Source of the DNA: Agromyces hippuratus
Lineage (GTDB): Bacteria; Actinomycetota; Actinomycetes; Actinomycetales; Microbacteriaceae
NCBI RefSeq assembly: GCF_013410355.1
Contig: NZ_JACCFI010000001.1
Location: forward strand, 3,534,001-3,598,000
DNA: 64,000 bases
Reading direction: 5' to 3'
Shown here: in pieces, positions 41,823-50,310 of the stretch
Layout of the letters: each line of letters begins with the position of its first letter
Position numbering within the stretch: the first letter of the stretch is position 1
The notes under the pieces: generated by a model
Told to the model about the DNA's origin: nothing
Seen by the model: only the letters and a program-made list of their open reading frames with translations
Databases searched by the model: none
Position numbers and translations under genes: made by a program

Positions 41823-42656
41823 TCAGGCCGCGGGCGTGGCCGCCTCGGCGTGCTCGGTCGCCCAGGTGAGGGCGTACTCGGCGACCTCCTCCCAGCCGTC
41901 CTGGCTGACGATGCGGTGGGTGCGGCCCGCGAACTCGCGGTACTCGACGACGGCGGGGCTGCCGGTCGAGTGGTACTTCTTCACGATGGCCCTGCCGATG
42001 GCCGGCGGCACGACGTGGTCGATCTCACCCGTGATGACGAGCAGCGGCGCACGGTCGGTGCGTCCGAAGTCGACGTGGCTGACGCCGCCCTGCTCGTTGA
42101 ACGCACCGGCGACGCCCTCGAAGAACACCCGGTTGTACGAGTTCACCGCGAACTCCTCCCAGAGGCGATCGGATGCCGCGCGATCGAGGTCGTTGCCGAA
42201 GGTGAAGTGGAAGTGCCCCTTCGAGAGCGGCTTGGCGCCGTTCTTCGCGAACGGGTTCGAGAGGATCGGCGTGCCGGTCCAGAGGGTCGACGCCGGGAGG
42301 GTGGTGATGCCGGCGGGCTGGCCGGGGGTGACGCCGACGTAGGCGACGCCGAGCCCGCGGTCGGCGAGCATCTGGGTGAGCAGGCCGCCGAACGAGTGGC
42401 CCATGATGATCGGCTTCTCGGGCAGGGCCCGGATGATGCGCTCGTAGTGGTCGGCGATCTGCTTCAGGCCGATGCCCTGCAGCGCCTCGGGGTTCGAGCG
42501 GATGTCGGCGACCTCGCGGTCGTCGATGCCGGGCCAGCCCGGAACGATGACCTCGTGGCCGCGGGCCCGGAAGTACTCGGCCCAGGTGTTCCAGCTCTTC
42601 GGGGTCATCCAGAGTCCGTGGATGAGGACGATGGGGGTCTTGGTGGTGGTGGTCAT
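41823..42656 (-). CDS. alpha/beta hydrolase (non-heme chloroperoxidase/lipase-like)
   Basis: This 277-residue hydrolase has IVLIHGLWMTPKSW as the oxyanion motif, GHSFGG as the nucleophile elbow, the acid region ITGEIDHVVPP and a C-terminal RTHRI as the catalytic His. The start ATG has GAAGGAGAG upstream. It is divergent from a TetR gene with two matching palindromes in the promoter region and is its probable target. Confidence 0.85.
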   Translation of the reverse strand: MTTTTKTPIVLIHGLWMTPKSWNTWAEYFRARGHEVIVPGWPGIDDREVADIRSNPEALQGIGLKQIADHYERIIRALPEKPIIMGHSFGGLLTQMLADRGLGVAYVGVTPGQPAGITTLPASTLWTGTPILSNPFAKNGAKPLSKGHFHFTFGNDLDRAASDRLWEEFAVNSYNRVFFEGVAGAFNEQGGVSHVDFGRTDRAPLLVITGEIDHVVPPAIGRAIVKKYHSTGSPAVVEYREFAGRTHRIVSQDGWEEVAEYALTWATEHAEAATPAA

Positions 42657-42691
42657 GGTTCTCTCCTTCTCGTGGCGTCCCACCCTTTGGT

Positions 42692-42769
42692 AGAACGATC
42701 GTTCTGTCTATGTCTGAGAAGTTACCCCCGGTCGCATCGGATGTCAAGCAAAAAGAGAAAGATCGTTCT
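42692..42769. promoter_or_regulatory. two matching TetR operators
   Basis: AGAACGATCGTTCT (42692-42705) is a perfect palindrome. AGAAAGATCGTTCT (42756-42769) differs at one base. The second lies just before TATCAT (42769-42774), which ends 7 bases before the TetR start, so binding there would block the regulator's own promoter. Confidence 0.75.
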
Positions 42770-42781
42770 ATCATTTTCGGT

Positions 42782-43363
42782 ATGGCACCTCGAAGCACCT
42801 CCACCGGCACGTCCGAAGCGCGCGAACGCCTGCTGCGCACGGCCTCCGAGCTCTTCTACCGCGAGGGCATCCACTCGGTCGGCGTCGACCGCATCATCGG
42901 CGAGGCCGGGGTCACCCGGGCGACCTTCTACCGGCACTTCCCGGGCAAGGAGGACCTGGTCGAGGCCTACCTCGGCGTCGAGGATGCGAACATCCGCGGC
43001 GCATTCGCGGCCGCCGAGGCATCCGGCGCCGAACCGAAGCAGCTCGTGGGCCTCGTGATCGAGGGGCTCGCCGACGACGTCGCCCGCCACCACACCCGCG
43101 GCTGCCCGTTCATCAACGCCGCCGCCGAGTACCCGGACGCCGCCAGCGGAGTGCGCCGGGCCGTCGCCGGGCACCGCGAGTGGTTCCGTTCCGAGCTGGA
43201 GTCGGTGCTGACGGCGGCCGAGGTGGAGGACCCCGTGGGCGCCGCGGGCCAGCTCGTGCTGCTCCGCGACGCCGCGATGGTCGGCGGGTACCTCGACGGG
43301 TGGGAGCGGGTGCGCCCCGCGTTCACCGCGGCGGCCGTTCGCGCCGCCGGCGTGGAGGGCTGA
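42782..43363 (+). CDS. TetR-family regulator
   Basis: This 193-residue regulator has an N-terminal HTH (RLLRTASELFYREGIHSVGV to TRATFYRHFPGKEDLV, about 16-55) and a C-terminal domain with RGCPFINAAAEYPD, seen in a TetR subgroup. TATCAT 7 bases before the ATG suggests a leaderless message. The next gene begins 7 bases after its stop, so both hydrolases flanking it may belong to its regulon. Confidence 0.9.
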   Translation: MAPRSTSTGTSEARERLLRTASELFYREGIHSVGVDRIIGEAGVTRATFYRHFPGKEDLVEAYLGVEDANIRGAFAAAEASGAEPKQLVGLVIEGLADDVARHHTRGCPFINAAAEYPDAASGVRRAVAGHREWFRSELESVLTAAEVEDPVGAAGQLVLLRDAAMVGGYLDGWERVRPAFTAAAVRAAGVEG

Positions 43364-43370
43364 GCCAGCC

Positions 43371-44204
43371 GTGGCGCTCACCGAACTCGACGTGCCGCTC
43401 CGCGACGGCGGCAGCCTGCACGCTTTCGACACGGGGGCGGATCCCTCCTCGCCGCTGACCCTCGTCTGGCACCACGGCTCCCCGCAGACGGGCGCCCCAC
43501 TCGAGCCGCTGCTCGAGGCGGCGTCGGCGAGGGGCATCCGGCTCGTCTCCTATGGGCGTCCGTCGTACGGCGGCTCCACGCCGCGGCCAGGTCGCGACGT
43601 CGCGTCGGCGGCAGCGGATGTCGCGGCGATCGCCGATGTGCTCGGCCTCGAGCGGTTCGCCGTGATGGGCGCCTCAGGCGGTGGTCCGCACGCCCTCGCG
43701 TGTGCGGCTCTGCTGCCGGAGCGTGTCACGGGTGCGGTCACGCTCGCGGGCATCGCCCCGCGCACCACCGCCTACGACTGGTTCGCCGGCATGGCCTCGC
43801 CGGGCGGCCTGCAGGCCGCCGTCGAGGGGCGCGCAGCGCGGGCGGCGTTCGCCGAAACCGAGGAGTCCGACCCGTCGCAGTTCCTCCCCGTCGACTGGGC
43901 GGCGCTCGACGAGCGATGGGCGACGCTCGGCGCCGACTCCGCGCGCGCCGGGGAGGCCGGGCCCGACGGCCTCATCGACGACGACGTCGCATTCGCCGCC
44001 CCTTGGGACTTCGACCTCGGATCCATCGGCGCGCCCGTGCTCCTCGTGCAGGGCGAGGGCGATCGGGTGGTGCCCGCGAAACACGCCTCGTGGCTGCTCG
44101 CGCACATTCCCCGTGCCTCGCTCTGGATGCGACTCGACGACGGGCACGTGTCGGTGCTCGACGTCGTGCCCGATGCCATGGACTGGCTGCTCGAGCGCAG
44201 CTGA
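43371..44204 (+). CDS. alpha/beta hydrolase
   Basis: This 277-residue hydrolase has LVWHHGSPQTG as the oxyanion motif, YGRPSYGGS, the nucleophile elbow GASGGG, an acid in VQGEGDRVVP and the His in DDGHVSVL. The GTG start lies 7 bases after the TetR stop, suggesting one transcript. Together with the divergent hydrolase it may metabolise a compound recognised by the TetR protein. Confidence 0.85.
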   Translation: MALTELDVPLRDGGSLHAFDTGADPSSPLTLVWHHGSPQTGAPLEPLLEAASARGIRLVSYGRPSYGGSTPRPGRDVASAAADVAAIADVLGLERFAVMGASGGGPHALACAALLPERVTGAVTLAGIAPRTTAYDWFAGMASPGGLQAAVEGRAARAAFAETEESDPSQFLPVDWAALDERWATLGADSARAGEAGPDGLIDDDVAFAAPWDFDLGSIGAPVLLVQGEGDRVVPAKHASWLLAHIPRASLWMRLDDGHVSVLDVVPDAMDWLLERS

Positions 44205-44232
44205 GCGATTCGTCGAGGCGGCGGCCGGGCAG

Positions 44233-45132
44233 CTACTCGAGCCCCTCCAGCGCCTCGCGCGCCTCGCGCGCCTCATCGGCGTCGACCTCCGCGGCCTCGG
44301 CGTCGCGGGCCGCGCGATCACGTTCGCGGGTGAGCGTGCGCGTCGCTCGATCGGCCTCGGCGATCTCCGCCTCGACCGTGCGCAGTTCCGCGTCGAGCTC
44401 GTCGCGGCGAGACGCGAGATCACGGTGCTCCCGGTCGGCCTCGGCGAGCCGCGCGTCGAGGGCGTCGAGCGCAGCGGATGCCGCGGCCGCCCGTTCCTCG
44501 GCCTCGGCGACCGCGCGCTGGGCGCGGGCCCGTGCCGTCTCGGCTCGCTTCGCCGCCGCGGCGCTCAGCGGCCCGGCGGAGTCCCCCGTGCCCGCCGCTC
44601 GATCGGGTTCGGTGCGAGGTGCCGGCCCGCCGGCGACGGCGTCGCCCAGGTCGACCTCGACGCCGACGGCCTCGAGCGCCCGCACGAGGCGTCCCGTGCG
44701 CACGGCGTCGGCGGCAGCGGCATCCGACATCGCGGCCTGCAGCGTCTGCGCGACCTCGTCGAGCACGGGAGTGCGCACCGGGGAGCCGAGGTCCTCGGCG
44801 AGGGAACCCGCCTCGCGGGCGAGCGCCGAGACGAGGCGACGACGCTGCCGGCCGAGCTCGGCGAGCTCGGCCGTGTCGAAGCCGGCCTGTGCCGCACGCG
44901 CCTCGGAGCCGAGGTCGAGGATCGCCGCGACCTCGGCGGGCCGGTGCCGCACGAGCTGGTTCACGAGCCAGGCGGCAGGGGAGGGTCGTCGGAGCTCGCG
45001 GATGCGGGCCGCGAGCTCGCGATCGTCGGCGGCGACGGTCTGCGCCCGTGCGTTGCGCGCCGCGGTGAACTCGTCGGGGCGCAGCGCGTACAGCGCCGTC
45101 GCGGCATCGTCGAGCGGGTCAGCCGGCGGCAT
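44233..45132 (-). CDS. hypothetical coiled-coil protein
   Basis: This 299-residue soluble protein is mostly alpha-helical. The N-terminal half has PSPAAWLVNQLVRHRPAEV. The C-terminal half is an Ala/Glu/Arg-rich coiled coil (AEAEERAAAASAALDALDARLAEAD). No enzymatic motif was seen. It starts 3 bases after the asnC-like stop, so it is in that operon. Its function is unknown. Confidence 0.72.
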   Translation of the reverse strand: MPPADPLDDAATALYALRPDEFTAARNARAQTVAADDRELAARIRELRRPSPAAWLVNQLVRHRPAEVAAILDLGSEARAAQAGFDTAELAELGRQRRRLVSALAREAGSLAEDLGSPVRTPVLDEVAQTLQAAMSDAAAADAVRTGRLVRALEAVGVEVDLGDAVAGGPAPRTEPDRAAGTGDSAGPLSAAAAKRAETARARAQRAVAEAEERAAAASAALDALDARLAEADREHRDLASRRDELDAELRTVEAEIAEADRATRTLTRERDRAARDAEAAEVDADEAREAREALEGLE

Positions 45133-45135
45133 GCG

Positions 45136-45633
45136 TCACACTCCGTCCGGCTCATCGATCGCGGGACGAACGCTGCCGACACCCCACCCGTACGAGAGCT
45201 TGTGCGCCTCGAGCACGAAGAACGACTCCGTCGAGACCACGCCCGAGATCGCCGCGATGCGTCCGTTCAACATGTCGATGAAGTGCGGCACGTCTTCGCA
45301 GATCACCTCGGCCATCACGTCGAAGCGGCCGGTGGTGTGGATGACGTAGCTCGTCTCGGGGAGCTCGGCGAGCGCCGCACAGACCGAGCGGGCGGTGCCC
45401 GGTGTCACGCGGATGCCGATCATCGCGAGCCGGTCGAAGCCGATCGCGAGGGGGTTGGCGATGCCGACGATCTGCAGGATCCCGGCGTCCTCGAGCCGCT
45501 TGGTGCGGTAGCGCACTGACGAAGCCGGCACTCCGAGATCGTCGGCGAGACGCTGGAACGACCGGCGCCCGTCGACCTGGAGGGCGGCGATGATGCGACG
45601 GTCGATGTCGTCCATCTCGAATGGTGCGGCCAT
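45136..45633 (-). CDS. Lrp/AsnC-family regulator
   Basis: This 165-residue regulator has an N-terminal HTH (DDIDRRIIAALQVDGRRSFQRL, PASSVRYRTKRLEDAGIL) and a C-terminal RAM/ligand domain (FDRLAMIGIRV, SYVIHTTGRFDVMAEV). Such proteins respond to amino acids. It is divergent from a flavin monoamine oxidase gene across 334 bases and may control it in response to an amine or amino acid. TAGGTT ends 6 bases before the ATG (leaderless). Confidence 0.88.
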   Translation of the reverse strand: MAAPFEMDDIDRRIIAALQVDGRRSFQRLADDLGVPASSVRYRTKRLEDAGILQIVGIANPLAIGFDRLAMIGIRVTPGTARSVCAALAELPETSYVIHTTGRFDVMAEVICEDVPHFIDMLNGRIAAISGVVSTESFFVLEAHKLSYGWGVGSVRPAIDEPDGV

Positions 45634-45967
45634 GCAACGAACCTAGCGCCAGCACGGCGTCGGGTGGCGGGCACGCCCAACGGGCAGCGCGCCTCGTGCG
45701 GTGATGAGGCGAGCTGCTGAGCGTGGCGTTCCGTGAAGATCATTGACATCTCACTGTTGATTCGACAAAGATTCCCTCAACTGTTGCGTGTTCAGCAGAT
45801 TCCGGTGAGGATGACTCTCAGATCGACATGAGCAGTCGTCGTCGTGCACTCAACGGGGAGTGGGACACCCAGCATCGTCACCGAGTCTCCGGCCATGCGG
45901 ACGCGCGGCCATCGCCGCGATCGCGGCCGTTGCGGTTCCACCGATTCGACTACGAAGGAGTAGCACC
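45634..45967. other. 334-base divergent regulatory region
   Basis: No gene was found here. The region holds the asnC-like gene's -10 (TAGGTT, minus strand) at one end. An AT-richer core at 45740-45800 has ACTGTTG at 45753-45759 and 45780-45786 and the palindrome CAACTGTTG (45778-45786). The GGAG-containing leader of the oxidase gene lies at the other end. Confidence 0.5.
45743..45772 (+). promoter_or_regulatory. candidate promoter of the monoamine oxidase gene
   Basis: TTGACA (45743-45748) and AAAGAT (45767-45772) are 18 bases apart in the AT-richest part of the region. The resulting leader would be about 190 bases. Confidence 0.4.
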
Positions 45968-47467
45968 ATGGAGAACATCAGCCGTCGCGGGCTCTTGATG
46001 GGCGGGCTCGCCGCCGCCGCAGGTCTCGCCGATGTCGCTGCCGGCGGCCAGCCGATCGGCCCTGGGAACGGCCACGGCAACGGCACGCCGTCGCTGAGGC
46101 ACGCGAAGGGCGACAAGAGCACGTGGGACGTGATCGTGGTCGGGGCCGGTGCGGCGGGCATCGGTGCGGCGCGTCGCCTCACGGATCAGCACCCCGATCT
46201 GCGTGTCGTGATCGTCGAGGCCCGCGACAGGATCGGCGGCCGCATGCACACCGACCGGACGTCGATGGGCATCCCGGTCGAGCGCGGCTGCGAACTCGTC
46301 CATGGCGGCCCCTATGCGTCGACCTACCCGTGGATCGAGCGGGCCGGGTTCGACATGCGGATGTTCCAGAACAACTACATCCGCCAGGCCGATGCACCGA
46401 GGTCCTCGCCGTCCTCCCAATGGCATCAATGGGACTCTCCGACCTCCTGGCTGTTCCCGCTGGGCCTGCCGGAGGCGCTCATCCCGTACGACCCTGCAGG
46501 GCAGAACCTCCCGCTGCCGGCCGCACTTCCCGGCGAGATGGCCGACGCGTACCTCCTGCGCCTCGGGGTGACCGCCGCGAACACGCCGACGGGCCTCACC
46601 TACGAGTTGACCGACGACAGCGATCCGCTGTACGACACGGCCGCCTCTCGCGTCGCCGCACCGCTCCGGGACTGCATCCGGTACACGCTGCATCCCGAGC
46701 AGGCGCCGGAGCCGGAGATCCTGGACCCGAACGACTCGCGGTACGACGACGGAGACTACAAGATCGTCGGCGGCTACGACCAACTGCTGCACTTCATCGC
46801 GGGCGACGTCCCGGTCATGTTGCGGACCGTGGTCGAAGAGGTCAGCTACACCGCGAACGGCGTCGAGCTGCTCACGTCCGCGGGCGCGATGTTCGGACGC
46901 CGAGTCGTCTTCGCCGTCCCCGCGGGGGTCATGCAGCGTCGCGACATCGCATTCACCCCCGGCCTGCCTGCCGCCAAGTGGGCCGCCTTCGACGCGTTCG
47001 AATACCACGACATCTTCAAGTGCGTGCTCGAGTTCAAGGAGAAGGTGTTCACACCCAACGGCACCGACAACTGGGGCTACGCCGAGTCCATGGATCACTT
47101 CCCGACCACGCTGTGGAACGCCTCGATCGCCTCCCCCGGCTACAAGGGGCAGGCCATCGTGGGATGGGAGACCGGCGCAGCGGCACGAGAACTCCACGCG
47201 CTTCCGCTCGAGCAGAAGTACCAAGCAGTGCTCGAGGTCGTGCGGAAGTCCGCGGGAGACCCCGGCCTTCGGTACCACAAGGCCGTGATGACCGACTGGG
47301 CCAACGAGCCCTACTCGTGGGGCCCATACGGCAGCGGAGGCAACTCGAGGGACATGGCCGCAACCGTCGGCGGCGTCCTGTACTGGGCCGGCATGCGCAC
47401 CAGTACCGTGTCGGCGTCGTACTCGTCGGGCGTCGCGCAGGCGGATCAACTCCTCCTGGCGCTCTAG
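45968..47467 (+). CDS. exported flavin-containing monoamine oxidase
   Basis: This 499-residue amine oxidase has a Tat-type signal (SRRGLLMGG near residue 5), the FAD-binding VIVVGAGAAGIGAARRL (about 56-72), EARDRIGGRMHTD and the C-terminal amine-oxidase motif GGVLYWAGMRTSTV. It oxidatively deaminates an amine outside the membrane. The ATG at 45968 has GAAGGAG upstream. It is probably regulated by the divergent AsnC-like protein. An IS481-type element lies one base after the stop codon. Confidence 0.88.
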   Translation: MENISRRGLLMGGLAAAAGLADVAAGGQPIGPGNGHGNGTPSLRHAKGDKSTWDVIVVGAGAAGIGAARRLTDQHPDLRVVIVEARDRIGGRMHTDRTSMGIPVERGCELVHGGPYASTYPWIERAGFDMRMFQNNYIRQADAPRSSPSSQWHQWDSPTSWLFPLGLPEALIPYDPAGQNLPLPAALPGEMADAYLLRLGVTAANTPTGLTYELTDDSDPLYDTAASRVAAPLRDCIRYTLHPEQAPEPEILDPNDSRYDDGDYKIVGGYDQLLHFIAGDVPVMLRTVVEEVSYTANGVELLTSAGAMFGRRVVFAVPAGVMQRRDIAFTPGLPAAKWAAFDAFEYHDIFKCVLEFKEKVFTPNGTDNWGYAESMDHFPTTLWNASIASPGYKGQAIVGWETGAAARELHALPLEQKYQAVLEVVRKSAGDPGLRYHKAVMTDWANEPYSWGPYGSGGNSRDMAATVGGVLYWAGMRTSTVSASYSSGVAQADQLLLAL

Positions 47468-47468
47468 G

Positions 47469-47493
47469 TGTACCCGGCCATCAGGTTGGTAGC
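47469..47493. repeat. left terminal inverted repeat of IS481 element
   Basis: TGTACCCGGCCA followed by a short variable stretch and TTGGTAGC. Its inverted partner is at 48525-48549. Confidence 0.85.
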
Positions 47494-48446
47494 AGGCGGC
47501 TGATTGGCGGGTGGCCTCCGAGCGCGCTGTGGCGTCGTTCAGTGTTGTAGTGCTCGATCCACGGCGCAAGTGCCGCGGCGCGTTCTGCGTTGCTTGTGAA
47601 GGCCTGCCGGTAGGCCCACTCGGTCGCCAGGGTCCGGTTCAGTCGCTCAACTTTGCCGTTCTGCCAGGGGCAGTGGGGCTTGATGAACTTCTGCCGGATT
47701 CCGTGGGTCGCACAGACCTCGCGGAGCGAGTACCTGTAGGCCCACGCGTTGTCGGTGATCAACCGCTCGATGCGGGTGATGCCGCTGGCCGCGAAGTAGA
47801 CGATCGCACGCTCGAGGAACGCAGCGCATGTCGACCCCTTCTCGTCGGTGAGGACCTCGCTGTAGGCCAGCCGGGAATGGTCATCGACGAGGGAGTGGAC
47901 GTAGTCGAAGCCGACCTTGGTGTTGCGGTCGCGTTGGATCGACCCACTGGCTCGGCCGTGGGCCCGCCAGCCGCCACCGTCAGGGATCCGGCCGAGCTTC
48001 TTCACATCCATGTGCACCAGCTCGCCCGGCCGGTCGCGTTCGTAACGTACGGCGGTCTGCTTTGATGAACGGATCACCTCGCCGGTGATCGGGTCGCACT
48101 CACGCAGGTAGGGCACGTTGTGGCGGCGCAGGATCCGAGACACCGTCCGTGCGGGCACCCCGACCATCGGGCCGAGGACGTCGGGGCCGCATCGCTCGCT
48201 GGCCCGTGCAGCGAGGACCTGCTGTTCGATCTCGTCGCTGGTCCTCGTGGGCATCGTGTGAGGCCGTGAGGACCGCGTCGCGAGTCCGGCATCGCCTTCG
48301 GCGGTATGGCGGTCGATCCAGGTCTTCACGCACTTGCGGGAGACCCCCATCGCGGCGGCGATATGGGCTTGGGGCCAACCGGCTTGGTGGCGTTGGATGA
48401 TCAGTCGGCGACCGTGAACGGTCAACCGCGCACTACCGTGGGACAC
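47481..48446 (-). CDS. IS481-family transposase
   Basis: This 321-residue DDE transposase has an N-terminal HTH (AGWPQAHIAAAMGVSRKCVK), a second DNA-binding region and the rve integrase core with HMDVKK (first Asp), ITDNAWAYR (second Asp) and NGKVERLNRT (Glu). It ends with the usual YNTERRHSALGG. The GTG at 48446 follows GGAGG by about 5 bases and is preferred over a 15-codon longer ATG frame. No frameshift or truncation is visible. Confidence 0.92.
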   Translation of the reverse strand: MSHGSARLTVHGRRLIIQRHQAGWPQAHIAAAMGVSRKCVKTWIDRHTAEGDAGLATRSSRPHTMPTRTSDEIEQQVLAARASERCGPDVLGPMVGVPARTVSRILRRHNVPYLRECDPITGEVIRSSKQTAVRYERDRPGELVHMDVKKLGRIPDGGGWRAHGRASGSIQRDRNTKVGFDYVHSLVDDHSRLAYSEVLTDEKGSTCAAFLERAIVYFAASGITRIERLITDNAWAYRYSLREVCATHGIRQKFIKPHCPWQNGKVERLNRTLATEWAYRQAFTSNAERAAALAPWIEHYNTERRHSALGGHPPISRLLPT

Positions 48447-48524
48447 GAGAACCTCCGGTGGGTCGTGGGCCTTAGACAAGCCACATCCCACTCGGAGGTT
48501 CTCGTTCGTTCAACCAGGCTCGCC

Positions 48525-48549
48525 GCTACCAACGTCCTGGCCGGGTACA
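48525..48549. repeat. right terminal inverted repeat of IS481 element
   Basis: The reverse complement reads TGTACCCGGCCA, three mismatches in five bases, then TTGGTAGC. The target duplication TCTAGG follows directly. Confidence 0.85.
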
Positions 48550-48566
48550 TCTAGGGCGGGTCGAGT

Positions 48567-49046
48567 TCAGCCGAGCGATCCGTCGAACGCGGCCAGCAGC
48601 GCGTCGAGGGCCGGGCGCTGGCCCGCGGTGAGCAGTTCCCGGGCCTCGAACACGGGCGTCCATCGAGCCTCGTCGACCTCGGGGAACTCCCGGCGCCGCC
48701 CCGACCGCGGCGGCCACTCGATCTCGAAGGTGTTCGAACGCACCTCGTCGACCTCGAAATCGGGGGCCGGAGCCGCGAAGACCCGCACCGTCTTGCCCGA
48801 GGAGTACCGGAACGCGCCGAGATCGATCACGTCGGCATCGGGCGCCGGCACGCCGATCTCCTCGGCGAACTCGCGGCGGGCCGCGGCGAGCGGCTCCTCG
48901 TCGGTGAACTCGCCCTTCGGGATCGACCATGCGCCCGCCTGCTTTCGCGCCCAGAACGGCCCGCCCATGTGCGCGATGAAGACCTCGAGCCCGCGCAGCT
49001 CGCGGAGTTCGCGGTAGAGCAGCAGGCCCGCGCTCGTCACCGGCAC
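48567..49046 (-). CDS. Nudix hydrolase
   Basis: This 159-residue Nudix protein has AGAWSIPKGEFTDEEPLAAA-like residues leading into the box REFAEEIGV. It resembles small NTP/diadenosine-polyphosphate-type Nudix proteins. The GTG at 49046 (VPVTSAGLLLYREL) gives the usual first beta strand, and a GTG two codons later is also possible. Before the IS insertion its end lay about 20 bases from the stop of the convergent monoamine oxidase gene. Confidence 0.83.
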   Translation of the reverse strand: MPVTSAGLLLYRELRELRGLEVFIAHMGGPFWARKQAGAWSIPKGEFTDEEPLAAARREFAEEIGVPAPDADVIDLGAFRYSSGKTVRVFAAPAPDFEVDEVRSNTFEIEWPPRSGRRREFPEVDEARWTPVFEARELLTAGQRPALDALLAAFDGSLG

Positions 49047-49120
49047 GGCGCACCGCCCTGCCACAGCGCGCGCCCGGCATGCGGGAGTAGCGTGGGGCGA
49101 GTCGGTCGGAGGAGGAGCAC

Positions 49121-49759
49121 ATGGCACGCATCGTGATCATCGGGGGCCACGGCAAGATCGCCCTCAAGCTCGAACGGCTGCTCGCCGATCGCGGCGACGA
49201 GGTCGACGCGATCATCCGCAACCCCGACCACGCCCCCGACGTCGCTGCGGCGGGCGCCCGCCCGGTCGTCGCCGATATCGAGCGGCTCGACGTCGAGGAC
49301 CTCGCCGAGATCCTGCACGGCCACGACGCGGTGGTCTGGTCGGCAGGAGCCGGCGGCGGCGACCCCGCGCGCACCTACGCCGTAGACCGAGACGCGGCGA
49401 TCCGGTCGATGGCGGCCGCCGAGAGTTCGGGCGTCTCCCGCTACGTGATGGTCTCGTACTTCGGCTCGCCCGACCACAGCGTGCCCGAGGGCAACACCTT
49501 CCGTGCCTACGCCGAGGCGAAGGCGGCCGCCGACGAGCACCTCGCGGGCACGACGCTCGACTGGACCATCCTCGGCCCGAGCACGCTCACCGACGGCGAG
49601 GGCACCGGACACATCGACGTCGGGGTGCCCAACAGCGGCACGGTCGATCGAGCGGATGTCGCGGCCGTCGCCGCCGAGGCGGTGCACCGTGATTCGACGG
49701 TGCACCGGACCATCCGCTTCAACGCCGGCAGCACGCCGATCGCCGAAGCGCTCGGCTGA
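49121..49759 (+). CDS. NAD(P)-binding atypical SDR protein
   Basis: This 212-residue Rossmann-fold protein of the NmrA/SDR-a5 type has IVIIGGHGKIALKL as the nucleotide motif, VVWSAGAGGGDPARTYAVD, SRYVMVSYFGS and LDWTILGPSTLTD. Enzymatic activity is uncertain, as many such proteins are regulators or redox sensors. It has a GGAGGAGGA ribosome-binding site, and a TAGCGT upstream could be its -10. Confidence 0.83.
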   Translation: MARIVIIGGHGKIALKLERLLADRGDEVDAIIRNPDHAPDVAAAGARPVVADIERLDVEDLAEILHGHDAVVWSAGAGGGDPARTYAVDRDAAIRSMAAAESSGVSRYVMVSYFGSPDHSVPEGNTFRAYAEAKAAADEHLAGTTLDWTILGPSTLTDGEGTGHIDVGVPNSGTVDRADVAAVAAEAVHRDSTVHRTIRFNAGSTPIAEALG

Positions 49760-49797
49760 CCGTCGCCGCTCGAGCGCAGGCACGGGCTTCGGAACGG

Positions 49798-49908
49798 TCA
49801 GTGCTCGCGTGGTCGTCGGATCAGCGACCAGATCGCGGCGAGGCCGAGCAGGCCTCCGACCGCGATGATCATTCCGAGAATCGACCAGATCACGCTTTCC
49901 GTCGACAT
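49798..49908 (-). CDS. 36-residue single-helix membrane protein
   Basis: This protein begins with a polar MSTESVIW and has one hydrophobic helix (about 8-29) ending in IRRPREH. The ATG has GGAGGTG at ideal distance, the main support for the gene. The function is unknown. It lies opposite to and between two plus-strand genes. Confidence 0.58.
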   Translation of the reverse strand: MSTESVIWSILGMIIAVGGLLGLAAIWSLIRRPREH

Positions 49909-50051
49909 CGCCCACCTCCGTGTCAGTGGCTTCATTCTGCCCGCGGGCGCACGCCGCCGCCAGCGTTCGGTGTGGAATGCGGCCGAGTCAAGCCGTTGAC
50001 GGATCTCGTGTTCGCCGCGCACGCTGGAGCGAACCGACCTTCGGAGGAATG

Positions 50052-50243
50052 ATGACCGACGCACGAGACGCAGACGCAGCCGGCGCAGGCCGACGCGCCG
50101 CACGCGACGGCCGGCCGGCCGTCGAAGACGATCGCGAACCGGAGGCGGCCACGGGCGGAGACGACCCCAACGACCTCGAAGCCGACAACGCGGTCGAGGC
50201 CGACTCGATCGAGACCATCGACCCCGAGAACCCTCCGGCGTAG
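50052..50243 (+). CDS. acidic, probably disordered small protein
   Basis: This 63-residue protein is rich in Asp, Glu, Ala and Pro (e.g. EDDREPEAATGGDDPNDL), ends DPENPPA and has no hydrophobic segment. GGAGG precedes the ATG at 50052. An ATG one codon earlier would be too close to it. It is a likely intrinsically disordered protein of unknown role. Confidence 0.55.
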   Translation: MTDARDADAAGAGRRAARDGRPAVEDDREPEAATGGDDPNDLEADNAVEADSIETIDPENPPA

Positions 50244-50310
50244 TCGTCGGCGGTTCTGCTCTGAGCGGATCGAGCTGTCGGCGCACGGATGCCGCGGCTA
50301 GCCTCTCGGC

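Larger units (their letters stand above)
47469..48549. mobile_element. IS481-family insertion sequence (intact)
   Basis: This 1081-base element has 25-base terminal inverted repeats matching at 22 of 25 positions, beginning TGTACCCGGCCA. It carries a complete transposase and is flanked by the 6-base duplication TCTAGG at 47463-47468 and 48550-48555. The duplication contains the TAG stop of the monoamine oxidase gene, so the gene keeps its end. All features required for movement appear intact. Confidence 0.92.
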
